Made by a program: the position numbers and the translations under genes
Assembly (NCBI RefSeq): GCF_016808095.1
Contig: NC_068974.1
Span: 2,976,001 to 3,040,000 of the forward strand
Direction: 5' to 3'
From: Vigna angularis
Taxonomy: Eukaryota; Streptophyta; Magnoliopsida; Fabales; Fabaceae
Length of the DNA stretch: 64,000 nucleotides
Notes under the pieces: generated by a model
What the model saw: the letters and a program-made list of their open reading frames with translations, nothing else
The model's database searches: none
What the model was told of the DNA's origin: nothing
In this document: positions 55,151 to 64,000 of the stretch, one piece after another
How positions within the stretch are numbered: position 1 is the first letter of the stretch
Layout: every line of letters starts with the position of its first letter

Positions 55151-56205
55151 TGTTAGCAAAATGATGAAGATGAAGTTTTGATGATGTCCAAATCAAGTCA
55201 AGACCAATCAAGAATCAAAATGAATTGAAGACTTGTAGTGTGATGGAAAGCTTTTGTAATACTCTTACAAATATGTATAGGACTTAGATCAGAAAAAGAA
55301 AAGTGTTTTGTAAAATTACTATAGTAAATCATTGCAACAAAACACTATAGTACTATTCACATGAATAGTAACACTATTCACGTGAATAGTGACGGTTAAC
55401 GGTAAGAGTATCGCACTTAACACGGACGTTGGAGAAACTAGTCGTTGAAGAAACTAGCCGTTTATGACCATTGAAGAAACTAGCCGTTTATGACCGTTGG
55501 ACAAACTAGTCGTTTATGGTCGTTGGAGAAACTAGCCGTTAAGTTTGTCTTTTAGTAAATGGAAGAGCCTTTGGATGATTCTATAAATAGACTCTCATTT
55601 CCTCTCAAGAAGAGAACTAGAGACACAGAAACTCTTCCCTTGTGCTCAAAATACTCAGAAATTCTTGAGACTTGTGTGTTCTTGTTCGGCTTGTGAAACT
55701 CTTGTCTGTGGAGCTGGTGAAGTGCTGCTACGGTGACAGAGGAAATAGCCGGTTCATCCTTGGTGTGTCTAAGGAGGTGTTCGGAAGAGAATCATCCTTC
55801 GTGAAGTATTCGGAGGAGGTGTTCATCCTTCGTGAAGTATTCGGAGGAGGTGTTCATCCTTTGTGAAGACTCAAAGGAGGTGTAGTTTCATCTCTTGTGG
55901 TATCAAGAGAGGTGTTTTCTAAACTCTTACAAATTGTATCTTTGTGATTGTAGTTTGTAATTGTTTTGTGATTAGTGAATTGTTTATCTTGTTTTGAGAT
56001 AAGCGACTGGACGTAGGATTGGTAAGATCCGAACCAGGATAAAATCATCTGTGCAATTTTCTCTCAACCTTACTCTTGCTTTATTTGTCTTTATTAATTG
56101 CTAAGTAAGTTTATTTGAGTAGAAATTAAAAGGCACACGTTTGTATTAAAAACCCTCTTGGTTTGTTATTCCACGCTAACCATTCCGCTGCAGCCGCTCC
56201 TGACA
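55151..56205 (+). repeat. 3' LTR of the Sirevirus derivative
   Basis: Matches 51757-52780 apart from scattered substitutions and a 31-bp tandem duplication (unit CGTGAAGTATTCGGAGGAGG..., at about 55798-55859). Confidence 0.9.
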
Positions 56206-56210
56206 AGTTT

Positions 56211-57335
56211 GCCCTTGACCAATACTTGGGTGTGGTTTCCACCCCTGATTGTAGCTTCCTTGACGGTACCGATTGGTCATGTAGTTTACATCCTCCACGG
56301 CTTCAACTGGAAAGCCACATTGACCATTGATATGTCGCCTCCACACAATTCGCACAACTGGGTTTGTACCTGTGCAGCAGTTTTCAACTCTTTGGGTAAT
56401 TGTGCAAGAGTTTTAGTCAGAGTCTCCAGCTGTTGAGTTAGAATTTTGTTTTGAGCTAGCAGGGCATCATGTGTCTGTAATTGGAGGACTCCTTTTTGCA
56501 TAGGAGCTCCTCTCTCATTGTGTAGCTCATTATCACTAGTGGCCATGTTTTCTATAATCTCTGTTGCTTCCTCTGGAGTTTTCCATTTAATATTGCCTCC
56601 TGCTGAGGCGTCCAGCATCATCTTGGTTTGTGAACCAAGCCCTCCAAGGAAAGTTAAGACTATTTCCTGATCTTCAAAGCCATGCGTGGGTGTTTTTCTT
56701 AGCAAGCTTTTGTATCTGTCCCATGCATGCCCCAGTGATTCTTCTATACCCTGCTTAAATGAAGAAATCTCTTGCTTGCCTTTTGTCACCTTAGATTGTG
56801 GGAAGTACTTGTTTAAAAATTTTGTGACCACTACTTCCCACTCTGTGAAACTTTCTTCTGGGAAAGAATTCAACCAAAGCTTAGCATTGTCTCCCAATGA
56901 GAAAGGAAACAAGCTAAGTTTGATAGCTTCGTCTGGAACCCCATTAATTTTGACTGTGTTGCAAATCTCATTGAAGGTAGTGAAGTGCTCATATGGGCTT
57001 TCATGAGATAACCCATTAAATTGGTTGCTTTTCACCAGTTGAATCAGTGCTGGTTTGACCTCCATATTAGCTGCATTGACTCTAGGTCTAGCTATACTGT
57101 TAAAGTGCTGAGGTCCAGCTATGTTGGTGTAGTCAGCAAGAGTTCTTCTAACATTGTTGTTCTCCATATTTTCTGTGCTATGAACAGAACCTTGTGGTGA
57201 TGATTGTAAGAGAGTTTCTGGAGAAGGAAAAAGTTCTCTAGATGTTCGGATTCTTCTCCTCCGTCTACTCTCGTCTATACCTTCAAGCAGAGGTTCTGTT
57301 GTTTTCTTGCTCCTTGTTCTAATTGCTTCCTGCAT
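56211..57335 (-). pseudogene. B gag, capsid and knuckle part
   Basis: The start is taken as ATG at 57335 (MQEAIRTRSKK); the frame continues to 56286. The Retrotrans_gag domain (PF03732 type) spans about residues 95-220: KLSLFPFSLGDNAKLWLNSF, FLNKYFP, SSFKQG and ESLGHAWDRYKSLLRKTPTHG. A CX2CX3HX4C-like knuckle (CELCGGD...) is broken by loss of one base near 56322. The other frame continues HINGQCGFPVEAV down to the Sirevirus insertion at 56210 and then resumes at 51756. The protein is therefore doubly disrupted. Confidence 0.85.
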
Positions 57336-57424
57336 ACACAAGAAAACAAAACCCTAGAAAAGATTTGTTAGCACAAAAAGATATAGGAGAAGATATAGAT
57401 TCAGAAGATAAAAGATTCAAAGGA

Positions 57425-57620
57425 TAAGATAAAATAATATAAAATAAAATAAAATAAAATCTAATCAAATCAAATCAAATCAAATCAAATCTAATCTAAT
57501 CAAATCAAATCAAATCTAATATAATCAAATAAAATAAAATAAAATCAAATCAAATAAGATAAAATAAAATCAAATCAAATCAAATCAAATAAAATAAAAC
57601 CAAATCAAATAAAAACCGAA
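57425..57620. repeat. AAATC/AAATA pentanucleotide tract in the B leader
   Basis: About 190 bp of mixed AAATC, AAATA and AATCT pentamers between the primer site and gag. It is low-complexity leader expansion. Confidence 0.85.
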
Positions 57621-57718
57621 AAAATAAAAACAGAAATTCAAAATTAAAGTCAAAGATAATCAATAATCAAACAAATTAACCAGTTAAACCAGAGTCCCCG
57701 GCAACGGCGCTAAAAACT

Positions 57719-58966
57719 TGATGGACAAATTTATGATCACCAAAATATGATGTCACAAACTTGTTGAACAATCGGCAAGTATGACCGAATCGTTTCAAGT
57801 AATAAACTCGGTAAGACAAAGTATCGTTCTCCCAAAGGACTCACGACCTAGTTTAGTTATGTGATTTGTTGATTAGCTAAGACTTAAGAACGAAATAATT
57901 GGATTTTGATATGCAAAAGACGAAAATAAACATGTATGCATGAGGTTGATCAATGGCAAAAGCAAAAGACAAGCACTTTCAATGAAATATATATATGAAT
58001 ATGTTGTTGGGGTTCAATTTCATCTTATCCACTCTCATATATTTTAGGAATTCAACATTCAAATCATCATTGTTAATGCCACTCTCTAAAGTACCTTTCA
58101 AGAAGGCTTCTCCCTAATTACGAGTTCATACAATTCCTAGCATTCCTAATAATTAGTTCATCAAGTGCAGGAGCTTAACGACAACCAATATAATATTGGG
58201 AGAAATTACCCAGATCTAGACTTCCCCGTACGTTCCCGTATCGACAAAATCAATAATCATGCATTGAATGAGTTAAACAAAGCAAGCATTAAGCAAAGAG
58301 GAAAAACCCTAACTAATGATGAAAGAAAGTATAAATCTTAGATTAAGATGTAAGCACAAATTTCATATATGAGAGCTTCAAAAGATTACATTGACTCCCC
58401 AACAAACATACAAGGTTTAGTTCACCATATTCATGGTGAACGTAGATGAACGATAATGAAAGAATGAAAGAGATAGAAAAACCCGAGAAAGAGAATAGGA
58501 GAGCTGTCACCATCTCCCAATCTACCCCCAAGGGGTGAAGAGAGAGTGTTTGCTTCGTTTATGCCAAAGATACAAACCCTAAGACATCTAGGTCTTTAAA
58601 TAGGACATAAAAATAATAGAAAACGGGTCCAGGCCCAAACAGATCATAAAATCGCATAAAACTGGCCCAAAACTCGTCTGGTTGACTTTTTTCGTATTCT
58701 GGTTGACTGGTTGACTTTTTGGTTGACTGGTTGACTTTTCTGGTTTCTGGTTGACTTGTCTCATTCCATCTCTCTCCTTCTTCACTTCTTTCACTAAATT
58801 CACCTTAAAACCTGCACAAAAACACTGAAATCAAGCATAAACCTGTCCAGCTCTCTTATTTATGAAAATGTGGATAAAAACATGATTTCAAGCTAGTTTC
58901 TAAGTGTAAAGTTTGCTTTTTGTGTCAGTTTTAAGCATGAAAATAATAGTTTTTCAACTGTTATCA
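57719..58966 (-). repeat. 5' LTR of B (1248 bp)
   Basis: Starts (plus strand) TGATGGACAAATTTATG and ends AACTGTTATCA; the primer site is immediately left on the minus strand (GCGCCGTTGCCGGGGACT). Confidence 0.9.
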
Positions 58967-58971
58967 CCCAC

Positions 58972-59170
58972 TACCAAACGGTCGTGCGCTCTTCTGTTGA
59001 CACCTGCACTCCACTTACTGACTTCCGAATCTTCCATTTTGACACTTGGCGTTAGCGTAGAGAGTTTGTGAGTGCGTTTTTAATGGTTATGAGCAGGGTT
59101 TTGGGTGTAATTAAATGAGATTAGACAGGTGGGGTTTAGGTGCATTTAATGAGGCCTGAAAATTATTACA
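58972..59170 (-). repeat. Family C LTR, minus orientation, right segment
   Basis: Continues the LTR interrupted at 44951. It carries the reverse complement of the TTAAAAACGCACTCAC segment of 22691-25260 and ends (plus strand) AATTATTACA. Confidence 0.65.
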
Positions 59171-59591
59171 TCTGAGCTTCTTTATAACCATTTTAGAGGA
59201 GAAAAGTAAGAAATAATTTTTTTTTAAAATTAAAATATAAGTGAAAAGTAAAAATATTAAGAAATAATAGGATAGTTTATGAAAAACAATATATACTCGT
59301 CTCTTGTATGGGTGTTTAGGAATAAATATTTCCAATTGAAATTTAAAATATAAATAAATAATTTCGGATGGATTACATATAACAAAATAGATGAAATGAT
59401 TATATTAGTGAATTTAATAACAAAAAGTATATTCAATTTTTTTATATTAGTGAATTTAATTGTAAAATTATACTTCTCACATTTATATATAAAATAGAGA
59501 TGGTAAGACTAGACTGATCTATTCCAACAAGCCAAATTGAAAATTCTGTCAGTCCCAACTTGATCTATTTTTTATATAAACTAAAAAAAAA
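59171..59591. other. AT-rich spacer
   Basis: Very AT-rich sequence with short A-runs. No gene, repeat family or regulatory element recognised. Confidence 0.4.
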
Positions 59592-60248
59592 TGACAACGC
59601 CAACTTTTTGACAACTATATTTTGCCAACTTTTTGACAACGCCACGTGGCCTTGTTTCATTGGTTGGTTTTAAAAGGTTTTTTTAAAAAGGTGGAATTTG
59701 TTCAGAAGGGTAATTTTGGAATGAATTTGGATAGAAACTCCTTTTTGTAGTTTATTTTTTCAGATTCACTCTTTTTGCAGTTTGGTTTTCTCAACTCTCT
59801 CTCCACCATTGAAGCTTCCATCTCTCTCCACCATTGAAGCATCCATCTCTCTCCACCGTTTCAGTTCTCTTTGTTCCTCGCTTTTCTTCACTCTCTGTCC
59901 ACCATTGAAATGTTGTTTCTCTCTCCCCTTTGAGTTTGAGTTCGACTTTTCTTACTTTGTGTCTTGGGTCATTTGGTCACTGTCGAGGATTTTGTCTCTC
60001 TCTTTATCCATTTCCCCATTTTTTGATGGTGTGACTGTGGGCTCGTTGGCGGTATATATCCCTCGTTTTGGAATTTTGTTGATTTTGGCGTGCATTGTCG
60101 TTGGCGACATTTTCGTGGTTGTGTAAGTATTTGGCTTTTGTCTCCCATTGTGGTTGGCGGTATTTCTCCCAAGGTTTGGGTTTTTTCGCACACACCATTG
60201 AGGTTGGTATCACTAAGGTTTGGGCTTTTTCGCACACACCATTGATTC

Positions 60249-60783
60249 ATTACCAAACTTCACATTAGAAGTTGTAGAAACCATCAACCATGACCAACAA
60301 GGGTCCTTCATTCATAAAATCTTAAAAACACTCATAACAAACAAAAAAACAATCATGGGGAGCGCGGTTGTCACACTTGGGTAGCACATATCAACTTTCA
60401 GTACAAAACTGCAAATTTAACCTGGTAATCGATTACAACTTTCTGTAAGCGATTACAAGTGCATGTCTCCAGTGTGTATGGTGCAGGACCTAACCTGCGT
60501 TGCTAAGACCACCCAGGATGGGTCTTCCCTACACAAAAGACTTACCAAACTTCACACTACAAGTTGTGAAAACCATCAACCATGACCAACAAGGGTCCTC
60601 CATTGACAATATCTTAAAAAGACACTCACAACAAACAAAAAACAATCATGGGGAGCGCAATTGTCACATTTGGGTAGAGCAGATCAACTTTCAGTACAAA
60701 ATTGCAATTTTAACCTGGTAATCGATTACAGCTTCTCTGTAAGCGATTACAGGTGCATGTGTCTAGTGTGTATGGTGTAGGAA
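60249..60783. repeat. Tandem duplication of a 292-bp unit
   Basis: TTACCAAACTTCACA...CATGACCAACAAGGGTCC is found at 60249 and 60541. Both units end with GGTAATCGATTACA followed by TGTAAGCGATTACA. Similarity is roughly 85-90% by eye. Confidence 0.8.
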
Positions 60784-60839
60784 CATGTTAAGTCATTGAA
60801 TTGTTGAGAAAAAATGTCATTTAGGTGCTTTCATGTAAG

Positions 60840-62420
60840 TTAGATGAGCTCAATAAGCATTTTTGGCCAATTTCTGCCCTGGTAATCGATTACAAGGGCA
60901 TTGTAATCGATTACCCGAGGAAAAAGCATAATTTATACAGAAACTTATACTGTACTCCCCAAGTAGATGAATACTGCTCTCCAACTCTATTTTTCTGACC
61001 TTTGCTACTTGTTTTGTTCTTAACTTTCTCCACCAAACTCCAAATGACTTGATGCTTGTTTTGTTGGAATCTAGACTCAAAGAGCTTTCCAACAAAACAA
61101 GAATCAACTCATTTGGAGTTCGGTGGAGAAAGTTATGAGCAAAACAACCAGAATAGGTCAGAGGTGGTAGAAATATATAAAAAGTTAACTTTAAGGAATT
61201 AACTGCACCTACTCAGGTGTCCAAAAATTATAAATTAGTAATCATTGGAAAGATATTTGACTCTACTTTCTAATAAAAAAAGAATCACATCATTTGGAGG
61301 TCTGTGGAAAAAGTTATGCTTAAAATAGTAAACAAAGGTCAAAGTTGACAGCATGGGTTATGCACCTCACCTCAATTGGAGAAAACCACCTAAATGGACA
61401 TTTTTATTTTGAAGAAATCAATGACCTAACCTCATTATTGGTGCAGAGAGCTCACCGAATAACATTGAACTCATTCACCCATCTCAAAAAAGGAAAAATT
61501 CAACAAAAATAGAGAATGGGGAGTAGTGTTCATCTAGTTGGGGAGTACAGTTGAAGTTTCTGTACAAATTACCCTTTTTCCTCTGGGAATCGATTACAGG
61601 GGTCTTGTAATCGATTGCCAGAGGAAAAAGGGTAATTTGTACATAAACTTCAACTGTACTCCCCAGCTAGATGAATACTAATCCCCAAAGTCGTTTTTTT
61701 TACCTTTGCTACTTGTTTTGTTCATAACTTTCTCCACAGAACTCCAAATGACTTGATGATTGTTTTGTTGGAATCTAGACTCAAATAGTTTTCCAACAAA
61801 ATAAGAATCAACTCATTTGAAGTTTGGTGGAGAAAGTTATGAGCAAAACAACTAGAAAAGATGAGAGGTGGTAGAAATATATAAAACGTTAACTTTAAGG
61901 AATTAACTGCACCTACTTAGATGTCCAAAAATTATAAATTAGTTGTCATTGGAAAGAGTTTTTAGTCTACTTTCTAATAAAAAAAGAATCACATCATTTG
62001 GAGGTCTGTGGAAAAAGTTATGATTAAAATAGTCAGCAAAGGTCAAAGTTGACAACATGGGTTATGCACCTCACCTCAATTGGAGAAAACCACCTAAATG
62101 AACATTTTTATTTTGAAGAAATCAATGACCTAACCTCATTATTGCTGCAAGGAGCACACCCAATAACATTTAACTCACTCACCCATCTCAAAAAATGAAA
62201 AATTTAACAAAAATAGAGCATGGGGAGTACTGTTCATCCAGGTGGGGAGTACAGTTGAAGTTTCTATACAAAAGACAATTTTTTCTTTGGTAATCGATTA
62301 CAAGACCCCTGTAATCGATTACTAGAGAAAAAATTGTTATTTGTACAGAAACTTCAACTGTACTCCCCAGCTGGATGAACAGCACTCCCCAAGGTCATTT
62401 TTCTATCCCTATGGGTGATT
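60840..62420. repeat. Three tandem 704-bp units made of hairpins
   Basis: The (G)GTAATCGATTAC-type core recurs at 60881, 61585 (variant GGGAATCGATTAC) and 62289, exactly 704 bp apart each time. Each core is the centre of an inverted repeat; the best examples are 61518-61690 and 62222-62395, with arms of about 80 bp. A second inverted repeat (arms AACTTTCTCCACCAAACTCC and its complement) lies between the cores. No coding frame. Confidence 0.82.
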
Positions 62421-62923
62421 TTTTTTCTATTTTTTTATTTCTGTCTCTGTAATTGATTGCCAGGGGCTTTTATAGGTGTTTAAACCAAGGTAGTTCAACT
62501 GGACTCCCCATGATGGTTTTGTCTGTGTTTTTGGTGACTTTTTCCAATTTTTGAGATGGTTGAGTGAGTTTAATGGTCATGTGTACCAAATCCATTAACA
62601 TTCCATGATGAGAACATATTTTGGTTCAATCCATGAATATTAACATTGAAAAAACATGTTGTGAATTGGAAATGTTCAATACAATTCATTACAATAATTT
62701 TTTAAAATATTAACGTCAGCATGATTGGAAAGTGGACATTCCATAATTTTATCAAGTAGACATTCCTCTCCTCATGAGTCAATCTTCCATTCAAAACATC
62801 AACAAACTTGGTTTTGAAAGAATGTTGCACACACAACTGCATAAAAAAAATCCATGTTAGAACAATCCAAAAAATAATTAACTAAACAAGAAACACAAAT
62901 TGGCAAAGAGGAAATGGGAAAGG

Positions 62924-63466
62924 CTAAATGAAAAATGGGAAAGAGGAAGTGGAAAATGGGAAAGGGAAAATGCGAAAGGGAAAAAGGAATAGTGGAGATA
63001 TCTTGCTCTCATCACCGAAGTCACCGGAGTTTTCCATTTCCCACAACAAAATCAATATAAAGGAGAACATGTTTCTCACTGGGTTGCTTCGCCGAAGAAG
63101 ATGAGCTAAAATAAAGAGAAACGAGAGAGAAAAAAGAAAGCTTGAAGGGAGAAAGGAGAGAGCTTGAAGAGAGAAAGGAGTGAGCTTTAAGAGAGAAAGG
63201 AGAGAGCTTGAAGAGAGAAAGGAGAGGGAACGATGAAAGAGGTTAGAGAGAGGATGAAAATGGAGTAAGGGAAAAGGAAAAAAGGGGAAAGGGAAAATGA
63301 GAAATGAAAAATAGGAAATGGAAAATGGAAAGGGAAAAGAAAACACCTTGTTACCGGAGCATTCCATTGCTTCACCGGAGTCTCGCCGGAGAAGATGAAG
63401 CTTGCTTCGTGAGAGAGAAAGAGAGAAAGGAGAGAAAACACACACAAAATGAAAACCAAAATGCAA
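62924..63466 (-). other. GA/CT-rich low-complexity segment
   Basis: The plus strand is GA-rich (GGGAAATGG and GAGAGAAAGG runs), giving a long Ser/Phe/Leu-rich frame on the minus strand with no domain. Not called as a gene. Confidence 0.5.
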
Positions 63467-63612
63467 CAGTGGAGGAGAATGAAAACAAAACTGAGAGGAA
63501 CATTTTCGGAAGCCAAATTCATTGTCAACTTTAACGAAAGAAAATATTTTAAATGATCCAATAGCCTTTTGACACGTAACGTTGTCAATTTTTTGTCAAA
63601 ATTGCGTTGTTA

Positions 63613-64000
63613 GAATATCGCGATCCCTTTTAATTTTACCTAGATTTTAAAATTGTCTACTTGTCACTATTATATTCAATATAAAAGAATAATGACACTT
63701 TAATACTATATTATTTTTCTTACATTTAAATTACAGTAAAATAGATCTAAGAGATTGTGTTTTATTAACATTTACGTTCACACAATTTAAATATTAGAAT
63801 ACATTATAAGCATTTATAAACTTTGATTAATTATATTATTAATACTTCGTTAATATACTTGTATATTATAATAAAATAATATTAATAAATAATAAATGAA
63901 ACAAATAAATTAATTTTAATATTTTTGAGTATACGTTTTTGTACTATAGAAATAAATAATAAAAATAAAATAACAAAATAACAAAAAAAATAAAATAATT
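63613..64000. other. AT-rich spacer to the window end
   Basis: Extremely AT-rich sequence. No feature recognised. Confidence 0.4.

Larger units (their letters stand above)
51752..56210 (+). mobile_element. Sirevirus-like copia deletion derivative (gag only)
   Basis: The LTRs are 51757-52780 (1024 bp) and 55151-56205 (1055 bp). The length difference is a 31-bp tandem duplication at about 55798-55859. Target duplication AGTTT is at 51752-51756 and 56206-56210. The primer site TTGGTATCAGAGC is at 52782. The interior has a full gag, a small pol remnant and several AAGGGGGA tracts before the 3' LTR, a known Sirevirus trait. Protease, integrase, RT and RNase H are missing. Confidence 0.9.
44947..58971 (-). 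mobile_element. B: non-autonomous Ty3 element with gag-protease only, containing two further insertions
   Basis: Target duplication CCCAC is at 44947-44951 and 58967-58971. The 5' LTR is 57719-58966 (1248 bp); the 3' LTR is 44952-48293 including the D insertion. The minus-strand primer site AGCGCCGTTGCCGGGGACT lies beside 57719, and the purine tract AAGTTTGGGGTTG lies beside 48293. The interior encodes gag and an Athila/Tat-type protease, but no RT, RNase H or integrase. It is split by a Sirevirus derivative at 51757-56205 and is inserted in the family C LTR. Confidence 0.9.
59592..63612. mobile_element. Probable non-autonomous TIR transposon with internal foldback arrays
   Basis: The left end TGACAACGCCAACTTTTTGAC (from 59592) resembles the reverse complement of the right end (63571-63612, TAACAACGCAATTTTGAC...). 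The TGACAACGCCA phrase recurs at 59635. Subterminal CT-rich (59790-59900) and GA-rich (63370-63440) segments are also inverted. No transposase frame is seen. No convincing target duplication was found, so superfamily (possibly Mutator-like) and exact ends are uncertain. Confidence 0.45.

Noticed and set aside
42629..59170. Complete family C retrotransposon spanning this interval
   Set aside because: After removing element B only one LTR remains, with no primer site or internal genes and no matching target duplication, so it is called an LTR only.
59782..60126. 114-residue frame as a small membrane protein gene
   Set aside because: It lies in CT-rich subterminal sequence of the probable TIR element and its hydrophobic C-terminus has no relatives I can name; there is no promoter evidence.
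62924..63588. 133- and 180-residue Phe/Ser/Leu-rich minus-strand frames
   Set aside because: They mirror GA-rich low-complexity sequence; no signal or domain, and the two frames overlap each other.

Overview
The window is repeat-dense, AT-rich plant nuclear DNA. The nested Ty3 (Tat/Athila-like), Ty1/copia and Sirevirus-type elements, the tRNA-iMet and tat-type primer binding sites and the recurring GTAATCGATTAC phrase suggest a legume, probably a phaseoloid bean such as Vigna or Phaseolus. That assignment is inference. I see no rRNA or tRNA gene, no CRISPR array and no bacterial-type operon. Gene content is low: two exons of one host gene (12144-12246 and 16478-16584, + strand), plus genes carried by transposable elements.

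Layout. 1-7249 is W1, a minus-strand LTR retrotransposon whose left LTR is cut by the window edge. 7760-12021 is a decayed minus-strand copia element. 12298-14872 is a solo LTR of the W family lying in the intron between the two host exons, and a 0.7-kb foldback element (15239-15945) lies in the same intron. 17067-22121 is a plus-strand copia element with a solo LTR inside its RT gene. 22691-25260 is a truncated LTR (family C). 25300-27356 is the 3' internal end of a Ty3 element (E), and its 3' LTR starts at 27357. That LTR is split by W2 (28812-39969), a young, complete, minus-strand element with 5-bp target duplications. 40384-42628 is an LTR-like unit with an array of a CGTTCGGTC phrase. 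42629-59170 is a minus-strand family C LTR split by B (44952-58966), a gag-protease-only Ty3 element. B in turn carries an unusual LTR insertion (D, 45736-47690) in its left LTR and a gag-only Sirevirus derivative (51757-56205) in its gag-pro gene. 59592-63612 is a probable non-autonomous TIR element containing tandem 704-bp foldback repeats. The rest is AT-rich.

The most interesting system is the W family. W1 and W2 each carry, antisense to the retroelement, a gene with a TATA promoter, a non-coding first exon, two introns, a WUSCHEL-type (WOX) homeodomain, an LFP motif resembling the WUS box and a C-terminal ELSL motif resembling an EAR repression motif. W2 also encodes a partial gag with a CCHC knuckle; W1 has lost it. 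No protease, RT, integrase or RNase H is visible in either, so both must depend on enzymes made by another element. The WOX reading frame is intact in both copies even though their LTRs have diverged strongly. This looks like an ancient transduplicated developmental regulator maintained inside a non-autonomous retrotransposon family.

Other layers worth noting are iterated stem-loops with covarying arms and a constant loop, shared by W and B; family-specific short palindromic arrays in related LTRs; repeated polypurine-tract-like motifs; and a 119-bp duplication flanking the D insertion.
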